From assembly GCA_963843755.1 (NCBI GenBank), contig CAWJLS010000013.1, forward strand, positions 124,001-188,000: 64,000 nucleotides of DNA. The letters run 5' to 3'. Below the pieces are notes generated by a model. That model saw only the letters and a list, made by a program, of their open reading frames with translations, had not been told where the DNA came from and did not search any database. The position numbers were made by a program, and so were the translations under genes. Below are positions 8,019 through 17,124 of this stretch, piece by piece (the first letter of the stretch is position 1; each line of letters opens with the position of its first letter). Origin of the DNA: CAWJLS01 sp963843755 (GTDB lineage Bacteria; Acidobacteriota; Thermoanaerobaculia; Multivoradales; DATKCC01).

Positions 8019-10526
8019 TCAGTACTGGTGCAGCAGGCGGGCCGCGCGTTCGACGCGCTCGTCGCCGGGGAGGAAAGCCCGCTCGAGGGGCGGGGAGTAG
8101 GGGACCGGGGTGTCGAGCGCTCCCACCACGCGGACCGGTGCGTCCAGGTACTCGAACAGCTCTTCCTGGAGGATCGCCGCCAGGCTCTCGCCGATGCCGC
8201 CGGTGCGCGTGTCCTCGTGGACGATGAGCACCTTGCCGCAGTGGCGGGCGACCCGGAAGAGGGTCTCCCGGTCGAGGGGCGCCAGGGTGCGCAGGTCGAG
8301 CACGGCGGCCTCGATGCCGTCGTCCGCCAACCGTTCGGCCACCCGCCGGGCCAGGTGGACGTAGGCGCCGTAGGAGACGATCGCCAGGTCGGAGCCGGCC
8401 CGCCGGAGTGCCGCCCGGCCGAGCGGCAGGGGCGCGGGCGCCTCGTCCGGTAGGGCCTGCTTGACATGGGGGGCGCGGTAGAGGGCGATGTGCTCGTAGA
8501 ACAGCACCGGGTCCGGGTCGGCCACCGCCGCGGCGAGCAACGCCCGGGCGTCCTCCGGGGTCGAGGGCGTGACGATCTTGAGCCCCGGCGTGCGGTAGAA
8601 CCAGGCCTCGGTGTTCTGGCTGTGGTACGGCCCGGCCTTGCGCAGGCCGCCCCACGGCATGCGCACCACCATCGGGACGGAAGCGCCCCAGCGGTAGTGG
8701 ATCTTGGCGGCGTTGTTGACCAACTGGTTGAAGCCGGTGGCGACGAAGTCGTTGAACTGCATCTCGCCGATCGGCCGCAGGCCGCCCAGGGCGGCCCCGA
8801 CGCAGACTCCCAGGACGGCGCCCTCGGCGAGTGTCGAGTCGACGATGCGCTCGCCGAGCTCTTCGAGCAGCGGGCGCAGGAGCAGGAAGGCGTTGCCGTA
8901 GGCGCCGCCGACGTCCTCCCCGAAGACGAACGCCCGCGGATCGGCCCGCAGGGCGTCGCCGACGCCGAGCATGATCGCCTCCAGGAACGTCCGTCCCTTG
9001 GGGTCGACCGGCAGGCCCGGGTCGACCGGCGGCAGGTCGGGGAGCGGCAGGAGCCGTCCGGGCGGGCGCTCGGCCAGGGGCTCCCGGTGCTCCCGGGCCG
9101 GCTGATCGGTGAACACTCCTTCGCCGGCCAGCTCCGGCGCCGGCCAGGGGGCGTCGATCACCGCCCGGGCCTCGCGCTCGACCAGCTCGGTGGCCGCGTC
9201 CTTCATCCGGTCGAGCGCGCCGGCTTCCAGAAGCCCCGCCGCCTCGAGCCGGGCGGCGTAGGTGTGGATCGGATCACGGGCGGACCAGAAGCGGTAGGCC
9301 TCCGGGTCGGCGTAGCCCCCTTCGCTCGGCTCCGGGTACTCCCAGCGTGTCTGCGGCTCGCGCCCGAGGTAGAGCATGTCGTCGTGGTGGGCGTGACCGC
9401 ACATGCGCAGGCAGACGAGCTCGATCAGGACCGGCCCGAGGCCGGCGCGGGCCCGTTCGGCGCCCCAGGCGAAGGCGGCGGCGATCGCCTCCGGGTCGGT
9501 GCCGTCGAGGGTGATCCCGGGAATGCCGTAGCCCAGCGCCTTGTCGGCGAACACCCGCACCGCCGACTGGTCGCGGACCGGCGTCGACAGGGCCGTGCCG
9601 TTGTCCTCGACGCAGAAGACCGCCGGCAGCTTGCGGGCCGCGCACAGGTTGATCGCCTCGTGCCATTCGCCGAGCGACGTTCCCCCTTCGCCGATGAACG
9701 ACACCGCGACCCGGCGCTCGTCCGGCGGGTCGTGGTGCATGGACCAGGCGAGGCCGGCCATGGTCAGGGAGGCGATGGTCAGGGGCGCGGCCGTCGGCAC
9801 GATGCCGCGGGTGAAATCTCCCAGGTGGAGATCCTTGCCGTCCATCGGTGGGCCGCTCTTCGCCATCTGCGCGTTGAGCACCATGCGCACCGTCTCCGGT
9901 TCGGGGTGCATGGCGAGGGCGGCGCCGGCGTCACGGATCATCGGCGCGACCGCGTCACCACGCCAGGTGCCGTCGGCGCTCCGGTAGCGCTCGCCCCGCT
10001 TGAGCCGTAGCGGCGCGGCGTAGATCGCTTCCTGGCCGAGAGAGCGAAACCCTTTGCCCTGGAACGCGCCGCCCTCGTAGCGCACCTCGCCGCCGGTGAA
10101 GAAGGCCTTGAGCCGGCTGTCCACCGCCCGGGTCAACACCATGCCCCGGAGCATCTCCCGCTTCTCGTCGGCGGTCAGCGAGGCGGTGATGGCGGCCCGG
10201 CGGAGGAACCCGTCGCAGGCGTCCACCAACTCCTCGGTGGCGGCCGACAGCCGGGCGTCCGCCGAGACGCCGGGCGTGGTCTCGGGAAGTTCGGGCGCGG
10301 AGGCGGCGAGACGGCGCCTGAGGGCGCGCCCGAGCGGCTCGCGCAGGGCGTCGATCCGGCGGCTCTCGTCCGCCGCGCCGTCAGCGGTCGCCATGGCGTC
10401 TTCCAGCGCCGCGCGGGCGGCGCCGAGCGCGAACGGGAAGCGTTCCGCGACGAACGCGCCGAAGCGGTCGTCGAGCGGTGGGGTGGTCGAGAGGTGGTCG
10501 GAGCGCGTGCTGTCGAGTGAAGTCAC
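8019..10526 (-). CDS. Fused 2-oxoacid dehydrogenase E1 (alpha + beta)
   Basis: Thiamine-diphosphate E1 of a branched-chain 2-oxoacid (or pyruvate-like) dehydrogenase, which decarboxylates the oxoacid and passes the acyl group to the lipoyl arm of E2. In this 835-residue chain the alpha part (about 135-470) carries the ThDP motif beginning GEGGTSLGEWHEA (Gly279) and ending VEDN. The beta part (about 505-835) carries FGEDVGGAYG, STLAEGAVLG, MPWGG and EDTRTGGIGE. Separate alpha and beta genes are usual, though fused forms are common in Bacteroidetes and Acidobacteriota. The first 130 residues are an extra helical region. The start is GTG without a clear ribosome binding site. No E2 or E3 gene is adjacent. 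Confidence 0.92.
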   Translation of the reverse strand: MTSLDSTRSDHLSTTPPLDDRFGAFVAERFPFALGAARAALEDAMATADGAADESRRIDALREPLGRALRRRLAASAPELPETTPGVSADARLSAATEELVDACDGFLRRAAITASLTADEKREMLRGMVLTRAVDSRLKAFFTGGEVRYEGGAFQGKGFRSLGQEAIYAAPLRLKRGERYRSADGTWRGDAVAPMIRDAGAALAMHPEPETVRMVLNAQMAKSGPPMDGKDLHLGDFTRGIVPTAAPLTIASLTMAGLAWSMHHDPPDERRVAVSFIGEGGTSLGEWHEAINLCAARKLPAVFCVEDNGTALSTPVRDQSAVRVFADKALGYGIPGITLDGTDPEAIAAAFAWGAERARAGLGPVLIELVCLRMCGHAHHDDMLYLGREPQTRWEYPEPSEGGYADPEAYRFWSARDPIHTYAARLEAAGLLEAGALDRMKDAATELVEREARAVIDAPWPAPELAGEGVFTDQPAREHREPLAERPPGRLLPLPDLPPVDPGLPVDPKGRTFLEAIMLGVGDALRADPRAFVFGEDVGGAYGNAFLLLRPLLEELGERIVDSTLAEGAVLGVCVGAALGGLRPIGEMQFNDFVATGFNQLVNNAAKIHYRWGASVPMVVRMPWGGLRKAGPYHSQNTEAWFYRTPGLKIVTPSTPEDARALLAAAVADPDPVLFYEHIALYRAPHVKQALPDEAPAPLPLGRAALRRAGSDLAIVSYGAYVHLARRVAERLADDGIEAAVLDLRTLAPLDRETLFRVARHCGKVLIVHEDTRTGGIGESLAAILQEELFEYLDAPVRVVGALDTPVPYSPPLERAFLPGDERVERAARLLHQY

Positions 10527-10715
10527 GGAGAGCGGGGGTCGGTCCAGGGGTCGTTCGACGGGGCCGGATCATGCTACTCGCCGCCCGGGATCGCGGCAAG
10601 GGCGCGCCGGTTCGTCGGAGAGACTCCGACACCGAGTTCCTCGGCCGTCCGACCCGCCGGCTCCCGGTGTCTCCGATTGCACGGGTTCCCACCCTCGCGG
10701 GAAGCTGACCTCGCC
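10527..10715. promoter_or_regulatory. Divergent intergenic region
   Basis: 189 bases between the divergent E1 and diguanylate cyclase genes. On the minus strand TAGCAT (complement of 10571-10576) could be a -10 for E1. TTCCCACCCTCGCGGGA at 10686-10702 is a 17-base segment also found, inverted, at 18366-18382. No convincing -35 boxes are visible. Confidence 0.25.
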
Positions 10716-13700
10716 ATGAGACCTGCCGCCCACCTCCCCGACCAGCGACTGCTCGAGATCGTCTCCCGGACCCGGGGCGAGTCCGGTCGCTCGACGCCGC
10801 TCACCGACGGTCTCCTCGCTGACCCTGCCCTCACCGACAAGAGCCTCCTCCGGGGCCTGGTCGACTCGGTCCAGGCCGGCGTGCTGGTCGAAGACTCGTC
10901 GTGCCGCATCCTCCTCGCCAACCAGGCGTTCTGCAGACTCCTCGAGATCAACGAGAGCCCGAGCGCCCTCGTCGGCTGGGAGGCGCGGATGGTGTTCGAC
11001 GCCATCCGTGAGCGGTTCGTCGATCCGGCGGGCGTCCTCGAGCGGACGGAGGAGCTCATCGAGGGGCGGGTCCAGAACCTGTCGGAGAAGATCCGGTTGA
11101 CCAACGGCAGCACCGTGGAACGGGACTTCCTCCCGATCTTCTTCGACGAGGAGTACAACGGCCACTTCTGGATCTTCCGCGACATCAGCTCCCACATCGA
11201 GGCCAAGAACCGGCTCCGCCAGAGCGGCGAACGGCTCAAGATCCTGTCCGAGATCACCTCCGAGCTCGGCGAGGGGGGCGACGGCGACTTCAACCGCGCC
11301 TTGGGGAGCGTCGCCGCGCTGCTCGGGCTCGGAATGGGCCTGATCCTCCGGGTCGAGGGGGAGGAGTTCGTCGTCGAGCACGCCTTCCCCTTCGAGGGCC
11401 CGGTCAAGAGCGGCCATCGCGGGAGGATCGACCAGATCCCGTCGGTGCTGGCTCTCGATGACGCGACGCCCGCGGTCGGCATGGAGTCGATCTCCCGAGA
11501 GTTCGGAGAGCGGCAGTCGCTGGTGGTGGGAGGGGCCGTTCCGGACTCGTGCATCGCCGCGCTCGTCCCCTCCTCGGACGGGTACCGGCGGGTCGTCTCC
11601 ATGGCCGGAATGGCCGCGCGGCCGGCCCCCTGGACCGAGGAGGATCTCGACCTGGTGCGCCTGTTCGCCCTGTGGATCGGCAAGACCCTCGAGCGCTGCC
11701 GCGACAAGGAGGAGCTGCGGGAGAGCGAGGAGCGCTACCGCGACTTCATCGAAAACACGTCGGCGCTGGTCTGCATCCACGACCTGGACGGGGTCATCCT
11801 GGAGGTCAACGGCGCGGTGCTCGAATCCCTGGGCATGACGAGCCTCGACGAGATCGTCGGCCGGAACCTGTCCGAGCTGATCGATCCCAGCCACCAGGAA
11901 CAGTTCATCCGGTATCTCTACAAGATCGCGTCGGAAGAGCACCACAGCGGGAACCTGGTCGTCCTGGCCAAGGACGGCACCCGACGGGTATTCGCGTTCG
12001 ACAACTCGCTGCGCCGCGAAGGGGTCGACCGGCCGGTGGTCCGAGGCCTGGGCCAGGACATCACAGCGCGGCACGAGTTCCAGCGCAAGCTTCACCAGCG
12101 GGTCGAGCTCGAGAACCTCCTGCTCTCCGTCTCCACAAGCTTCATCAACCTGCCGGCTTCGTCGGTCGCGGTGAACATCGAGCACGCCCTGGGGGTGCTG
12201 GGGCAGTTCGTCGGCGCCGATGCCGGCCTGGTGTTCCTGCTCGAGCAGGAACGCCGGGTCCTCGTGCAGCGCTACTCCTGGTACTCCGATCTCGACGTGC
12301 CGGTGCAGGCTCCGGAAGAGATCGACACCGACGAGCTGCCGATGCTCGTCCAGTCGATCACCAGACAGGCGCCGTTCCGGGTCGACCGTGCCGAGGATCT
12401 CCCGACGGCGTCGACGGAGCGCGAGCATCTCGCCCGTTGGGGCCTGCGCTCGCTGCTCGCCCTGCCGATCTCCAGACGGGGCGAGCTGCTCGGGTTCGTC
12501 GGCCTCGTTTCGCTGTCCCGGGAGATCGAGTGGCAGGACGACGTGGTCTCGATCTTCCGGATCGTCGGCGACATCCTCGGCAGTGCCCTGGAGCGCCGTG
12601 CGTCGGCCGAGGCCCTGGAGGAGGCGAACGCGCGTCTCCAGGCCAGCAACGAGGAGCTCGCCTGGACGAACGGCCGCATGGCGATGCTCAACGAGCTGGG
12701 CGACCTCCTCCAGAGCAGCACGGACTCGGAGGAGGCGAGAGCGGTCATCCGGGATCTCGCGCCGAGGGTCTGCCCGGGCACGTCGGGCGCCGTCTTCCTG
12801 TTCGGGGACAGCCGTATGCAGCTCGAGAAGGCCGTCTCCTGGGGCGAGAGGTCTCCAGACGGTGAGGAGGAGAGCCCGTCGACGCTCGCTCCGGGCGACT
12901 GCTGGGCGCTGCGCCGAGGGCGGCCGTACCGGATCGGCGACGACAGCCCCGGGCCGCTCTGCCGCCACTCCGTCCGGTGTTCCGGGCTCGACACGCTGTG
13001 CCTCCCCCTGATGGCCCAGGGGGAGGCGATCGGCATCCTGACGCTGCGTGGCCTGGCGGCGGGCGGGCCGGGAGGCTGGTCCAAGGGGGCCGAGCAGCTC
13101 TCCCTGAACGCCGCCGAGCACATGGCCCTGGGGCTCGCCAACCTCAGGCTGCGGGAGAGCCTGCGCGAACAGGCGGTGCGCGATCCCCTCACCGGGCTGT
13201 ACAACCGCCGGTACCTGGAGGAGCAGTTCGCCCGCGAGCTCGGCCGCACCAGGCGGCGGAGCTCGTCTCTGGGGGTGCTGATGATCGACATCGACCACTT
13301 CAAGAGGATCAACGACACCCACGGCCACGAGGGCGGCGACCGCATCCTGGTCGAGATCGCCTCCCTGTTGAGCAAGCGCGTGCGCGGGGAGGACGTGGTG
13401 GCGCGCTTCGGCGGGGAGGAGTTCACCATCCTGCTGGCGGACACCGGACTGGTCGACGCGGTGCAGGTCGCCGAAGGGCTACGGAGCGCGATCCACGATC
13501 TCCAGGTCTCGTCCCTCGGCCGACGGATCGAAGGCCTGAGCGTGTCGATCGGCGTCGCCGCCTACCCGGAGTGCAGCAGCACCCAGGATGAGCTCCTCCG
13601 GCTGGCGGACGGCGCCCTCTACCAGGCGAAGGAGACGGGCAGGGATCGGGTGGTGGCCGCCTACCGCGAAGCGAAGCGGGCCGAGGCCGCCTCCCAAGCA

Positions 13701-13775
13701 GGCAGCAGGGCTGACACCGGCGCCGGGGAGCCTGCTAGACTCCCGGGCCGTGCCCGAACCACGACTGACGCGTAA
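10716..13775 (+). CDS. PAS-GAF-PAS-GAF-GAF-GGDEF diguanylate cyclase
   Basis: A 1019-residue soluble multi-sensor cyclase. Order: PAS (about 40-165), GAF (about 170-330), PAS (about 335-460), GAF (about 465-630), short coiled coil, GAF (about 650-800), GGDEF (about 810-980). The catalytic motif is GGEEF (residues 899-903), preceded by DIDHFKRINDTHGHEGGD and by an RxxD inhibitory site (RGED) five residues before the motif, so it should make cyclic-di-GMP under product inhibition. There is no transmembrane segment, so sensed signals are intracellular. The ATG at 10716 is preferred over an in-frame TTG 39 bases upstream. Its end overlaps the next gene by 26 bases. Confidence 0.92.
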   Translation: MRPAAHLPDQRLLEIVSRTRGESGRSTPLTDGLLADPALTDKSLLRGLVDSVQAGVLVEDSSCRILLANQAFCRLLEINESPSALVGWEARMVFDAIRERFVDPAGVLERTEELIEGRVQNLSEKIRLTNGSTVERDFLPIFFDEEYNGHFWIFRDISSHIEAKNRLRQSGERLKILSEITSELGEGGDGDFNRALGSVAALLGLGMGLILRVEGEEFVVEHAFPFEGPVKSGHRGRIDQIPSVLALDDATPAVGMESISREFGERQSLVVGGAVPDSCIAALVPSSDGYRRVVSMAGMAARPAPWTEEDLDLVRLFALWIGKTLERCRDKEELRESEERYRDFIENTSALVCIHDLDGVILEVNGAVLESLGMTSLDEIVGRNLSELIDPSHQEQFIRYLYKIASEEHHSGNLVVLAKDGTRRVFAFDNSLRREGVDRPVVRGLGQDITARHEFQRKLHQRVELENLLLSVSTSFINLPASSVAVNIEHALGVLGQFVGADAGLVFLLEQERRVLVQRYSWYSDLDVPVQAPEEIDTDELPMLVQSITRQAPFRVDRAEDLPTASTEREHLARWGLRSLLALPISRRGELLGFVGLVSLSREIEWQDDVVSIFRIVGDILGSALERRASAEALEEANARLQASNEELAWTNGRMAMLNELGDLLQSSTDSEEARAVIRDLAPRVCPGTSGAVFLFGDSRMQLEKAVSWGERSPDGEEESPSTLAPGDCWALRRGRPYRIGDDSPGPLCRHSVRCSGLDTLCLPLMAQGEAIGILTLRGLAAGGPGGWSKGAEQLSLNAAEHMALGLANLRLRESLREQAVRDPLTGLYNRRYLEEQFARELGRTRRRSSSLGVLMIDIDHFKRINDTHGHEGGDRILVEIASLLSKRVRGEDVVARFGGEEFTILLADTGLVDAVQVAEGLRSAIHDLQVSSLGRRIEGLSVSIGVAAYPECSSTQDELLRLADGALYQAKETGRDRVVAAYREAKRAEAASQAGSRADTGAGEPARLPGRARTTTDA
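13736..13741 (+). promoter_or_regulatory. Possible -10 close to the transporter start
   Basis: TAGACT lies 8 bases before the GTG at 13750. The same hexamer is 8 bases before the ATG of the sulfatase gene (15062-15067) and 47 bases before gmk (1264-1269). If it is a -10 element the transcripts would be essentially leaderless. No -35 was identified. Confidence 0.25.
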
Positions 13776-15018
13776 AGGGGTGCTCGCGGCGCTCGGACCG
13801 GGGCTGGTCTGGGCGGCCGCGGCGGTCGGCGTCTCCCACCTGGTGCAGTCGACCCGCGCCGGCGCCGTCTACGGCTGGTCGCTGGTCGGCGTCGTGGTGC
13901 TCGCCAACCTGCTCAAGTACCCGTTCTTCGAGTACGGTCCGCGCTACGCCGCCGCCACCGGCGAAAGTCTGGTCGACGGCTACCGGCGCCAGGGAGCCTG
14001 GGCGGTCTGGATCTACCTGGTGCTGACCCTCGGCACCATGTTCGCGGTCTGTGCCGCCGTGACCTTCGTCACCGGCAGCCTGACGACCCAGCTCGTCGGC
14101 CCGTGGTTGTCGCCGTTCGGGTACAGCGCGGTGCTCCTGGGCGTCTGCGGCCTGCTGCTGGTGATCGGGCGCTACCCGCTGCTCGACAAGCTGGTCAAGG
14201 TGATCATGGTGGTGCTGGCGGTGTCGACCGTCGCCGCCGTGGTGGCGGCCGCCGGCGCCTACCGGCCGCCGCCCGCCACGCCGTCGCCCGCGCTCTGGGA
14301 CCTGGCCGGTTTCTCCTTCCTGATCGCCCTGGTCGGGTGGATGCCTTCGGCCGTCGACATCTCGGTCTGGCATTCGCTCTGGACCCTCGAGAGGGCCCGG
14401 GAGACCGGGCACCGCCCGAGCCTGCGCGAGGCCCTGATCGACTTCAACCTCGGCTACCTGGGCACGGCCGTGCTGGCCCTCATGTTCTTGGCCCTCGGTG
14501 CGCTGGTCTTCTTCGGCCGCGGCGAAGAGATCGCGACCGGGCCCAGTTTCGCCAATCAGCTCATCGAGCTCTACAGCAGCTCCCTCGGCCGCTGGATGCG
14601 GCCGGTCATCGTAGTGGCGGCGTTCACCACCATGTTCTCGACCACCCTGACGGTCACCGACGCCTTCCCCCGGGCCCTCGCTCGCACCGTCGAGATCCTG
14701 GCCGGCAAGGAGGGGGGGGGCGCCGGCCGGCAGATCCCGGGGCTCTACTGGATGTGGATGGCCATCCTGGTGGCGGGCGCCATGGCGCTGATGAGCATCT
14801 TCCGTTCCAGCCTGCTCCGCATGGTCGACCTGGCGACGACGCTCTCGTTCCTCACCTCGCCCATCCTCGGCTACCTCAACTACCGGGCGGTCACCGCGGC
14901 CCACATGCCCGACGGGACGACCCCGCCCATGTGGCTCCGGGTGTTGACCTGGGTCGGCCTCGTCTTCGGCGTCGCGTTCGGCCTCGCGTTCCTGGTCTGG
15001 CGCTTCGCCCTCACCTGA
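13750..15018 (+). CDS. Nramp-like membrane transporter, divergent
   Basis: A 422-residue polytopic inner-membrane protein with about 11 hydrophobic helices in the Nramp fold. The N-terminus (KGVLAALGPGLVWAAAAVG) matches the family. However, the helix-1 metal-binding DPGN of classical Mn/Fe Nramps is replaced by VGVSHLVQSTRAGA, and the helix-6 MPxH region reads GWMPSAVDISVWHSLW, so the ion specificity must differ. Related sequences in Bacteroidetes carry the same GVSH motif, so it is a real subfamily. GTG 13750 gives the fuller N-terminus; GTG 13780, just after the upstream stop, is an alternative. Nothing nearby hints at the substrate. Confidence 0.82.
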   Translation: MPEPRLTRKGVLAALGPGLVWAAAAVGVSHLVQSTRAGAVYGWSLVGVVVLANLLKYPFFEYGPRYAAATGESLVDGYRRQGAWAVWIYLVLTLGTMFAVCAAVTFVTGSLTTQLVGPWLSPFGYSAVLLGVCGLLLVIGRYPLLDKLVKVIMVVLAVSTVAAVVAAAGAYRPPPATPSPALWDLAGFSFLIALVGWMPSAVDISVWHSLWTLERARETGHRPSLREALIDFNLGYLGTAVLALMFLALGALVFFGRGEEIATGPSFANQLIELYSSSLGRWMRPVIVVAAFTTMFSTTLTVTDAFPRALARTVEILAGKEGGGAGRQIPGLYWMWMAILVAGAMALMSIFRSSLLRMVDLATTLSFLTSPILGYLNYRAVTAAHMPDGTTPPMWLRVLTWVGLVFGVAFGLAFLVWRFALT

Positions 15019-15075
15019 TCGGCCGGTCGCCTACCGGGCTGGAGCGTGTCGGATCGTGCTGTAGACTGCCGGGCG

Positions 15076-17124
15076 ATGACTCGGCAGACGGCGTGGCCCT
15101 CGGTCTGTTGCGCCTGCGGGATGCTCCTGGCGGTGCTGGCGGGCCTCGTAGCGTGTAGCCCGGAGGCGGAGAAGGGACCGGCGCCGGCGCCATCGACCAC
15201 GACGGCGGCGGCCCCCTCCGCGACGGAGGCGCCGACCGTCGGGCGGGCCCTCGCCCACGGCGCGGCGGCCGGGCGCGACCTGATCCTGGTGACCCTCGAC
15301 ACCACCCGGGCCGACCGGCTCGGCTGCTACGGCTTCACGGACGCCACCGGCGCGAGCCCGACCCCGGTGCTGGACGCCCTGGCGCGCCAAGGCGTCCGTT
15401 TCGCCGACGCGGTCAGCCCGGTGCCGATGACCGCGCCGGCCCACACCTCGCTCCTGACCGGGCTCGATCCGCCGCACCACGGGGTGCGCGCCAACGGCCA
15501 GGACCGGCTCGATCCGGCGACCACCACTCTGGCCGAGCTCCTCGCGGGCGCCGGCTACGACACCGCGGCGTTCGTCTCCTCCTTCGTCCTCGATCCGCGC
15601 TTCGGCCTCGACCAGGGCTTCGCGGTCTACGACGCCACGCTGCCGGTGACCCGCCAGGGGGCGGTCGGCAGCCAGAACGAGCGCTCCGCCGAGGCGGTGA
15701 CCGACGCCGCCCTCGCCTGGCTCGCCGCCCGCAGCACCAAGGCCGGTGGACAGGCGTCCGCCAACGCGCCGTTCTTCCTCTGGGTCCACTACTTCGACGC
15801 CCACGACCCCTACACGCCGCCCGAGCCGTTCGCCAGCCGCTACGCCGACGACCTCTACGAAGGGGAGATCGCCGCGGTCGACCGGCAGGTGGGACGGTTG
15901 CTCGACGCCGTGAAGACGGCCGGGGCCGGCCGGGAGATGGACCGGAGCGTGGTCGTCGTCGCCGGGGACCACGGCGAGAGCCTGGGGGAGCACGGCGAGC
16001 GCTTCCACTCCCGGACGCTCTACGAAGGGGCTGTCCACGTGCCGCTACTGGTGGCGGCTCCGGGCCTGCCGGGCCTGTTGGCCCCGGGGGTCGACGCTGG
16101 CGAGGTGGTCGGCCTGGTCGACGTGGTGCCCACCGTCCTCGACCTGCTCGGTCTCGACACGCCGGCCGGGCTCGACGGACGGAGCCTCCTGCGGTCGCTG
16201 GCCGACCCCGGGGCGGCCAGCGACCCGGACAGAGCGCTCTACCTCGAGACGCTCAACACCTACCTCGACACCGGCTGGGCGCCGCTCTACGCCCTGCGCC
16301 GCCACGACGGCAAGTACATCGAGGCGCCGCGACCGGAGTACTACGACCTGGTCCGAGACCCCCACGAGCAGCACGATCTGCTGGCGGGCGACTCCCGGGG
16401 GACGCCGCCGCCGGCCGCCCGGCGCCTGGCCGGCGATCTCCGAGGGCGCCTGGCCGAGCAGCCGGGCATCGTCGAGGTGGCCAACGGCCTGGGAAGCGGG
16501 GCCGCGGACCCGGAGGTGCGGCGGCGGCTGGAGTCCCTCGGCTACCTCTCGGGCGGCGGCTCCCGTCCGGCCTCCGCCACCGACCTGCCGGACCCGAAGG
16601 ACATGCTGCCGCTTCACGAGCAGCTCCTCGCCGCCCGCGCGGCCATGGCGGCGGGCGATCCCGCCCGCGCCGTCCGGCTCGCCCGCACGCTGATCCACGC
16701 GGCGCCGCGCAACCGGGCGGCCCTCCAGCTCCTGGGCGAGGCCTACGCCACCATGGGCGACCTCGACCGGGCCGAGCAGGCGCTCCGGCGCCACCTGGAG
16801 GTGGGGCCGAGCGTCGCCGCGGAGGTGCTGCTGGCCCAGGTGGTGATGCAGAAAGGACGCCTCGACGAGGCGGAAGCGCTGCTCGATGCCGCGGCGGCCC
16901 TCGACCCGGACCACGGCGCGGTGCCGCTGGCCCGGGGCGACCTCTTCCTGGTCGAGGGGAGGCCGGCGGATGCGCGCGCCAGCTACGAGCGGGCGGGGCG
17001 GATCGACCCGACCCGGTTCGGCGGCCTGGCGGCGGCGCGGATCGAGCGTCTCGAGCGGCTGCTCGCCGAGCACGGCGCGCCGGGAGGGCGGGCTAGCGGG
17101 CGTAATAGCCCGGGCGGTGGATGA
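15076..17124 (+). CDS. Sulfatase-family lipoprotein with TPR domain
   Basis: A 682-residue exported protein with a lipoprotein signal (LVAC lipobox near residue 37), an alkaline-phosphatase/sulfatase domain (about 65-490) and C-terminal TPR-like helices (about 510-670). Metal-site motifs are visible: LVTLDTTRADRLGCYG, HYFDAHDPY, VVVAGDHGESLGEHGE. The catalytic motif reads TAPAHTSLLTG, with Thr119 where true sulfatases have the Cys or Ser converted to formylglycine. This suggests a threonine-nucleophile phosphoesterase or phosphotransferase rather than a sulfatase. Such sulfatase-TPR proteins are abundant in Acidobacteriota. Its 3-prime end overlaps the convergent VWFA gene by 32 bases. Confidence 0.85.
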   Translation: MTRQTAWPSVCCACGMLLAVLAGLVACSPEAEKGPAPAPSTTTAAAPSATEAPTVGRALAHGAAAGRDLILVTLDTTRADRLGCYGFTDATGASPTPVLDALARQGVRFADAVSPVPMTAPAHTSLLTGLDPPHHGVRANGQDRLDPATTTLAELLAGAGYDTAAFVSSFVLDPRFGLDQGFAVYDATLPVTRQGAVGSQNERSAEAVTDAALAWLAARSTKAGGQASANAPFFLWVHYFDAHDPYTPPEPFASRYADDLYEGEIAAVDRQVGRLLDAVKTAGAGREMDRSVVVVAGDHGESLGEHGERFHSRTLYEGAVHVPLLVAAPGLPGLLAPGVDAGEVVGLVDVVPTVLDLLGLDTPAGLDGRSLLRSLADPGAASDPDRALYLETLNTYLDTGWAPLYALRRHDGKYIEAPRPEYYDLVRDPHEQHDLLAGDSRGTPPPAARRLAGDLRGRLAEQPGIVEVANGLGSGAADPEVRRRLESLGYLSGGGSRPASATDLPDPKDMLPLHEQLLAARAAMAAGDPARAVRLARTLIHAAPRNRAALQLLGEAYATMGDLDRAEQALRRHLEVGPSVAAEVLLAQVVMQKGRLDEAEALLDAAAALDPDHGAVPLARGDLFLVEGRPADARASYERAGRIDPTRFGGLAAARIERLERLLAEHGAPGGRASGRNSPGGG

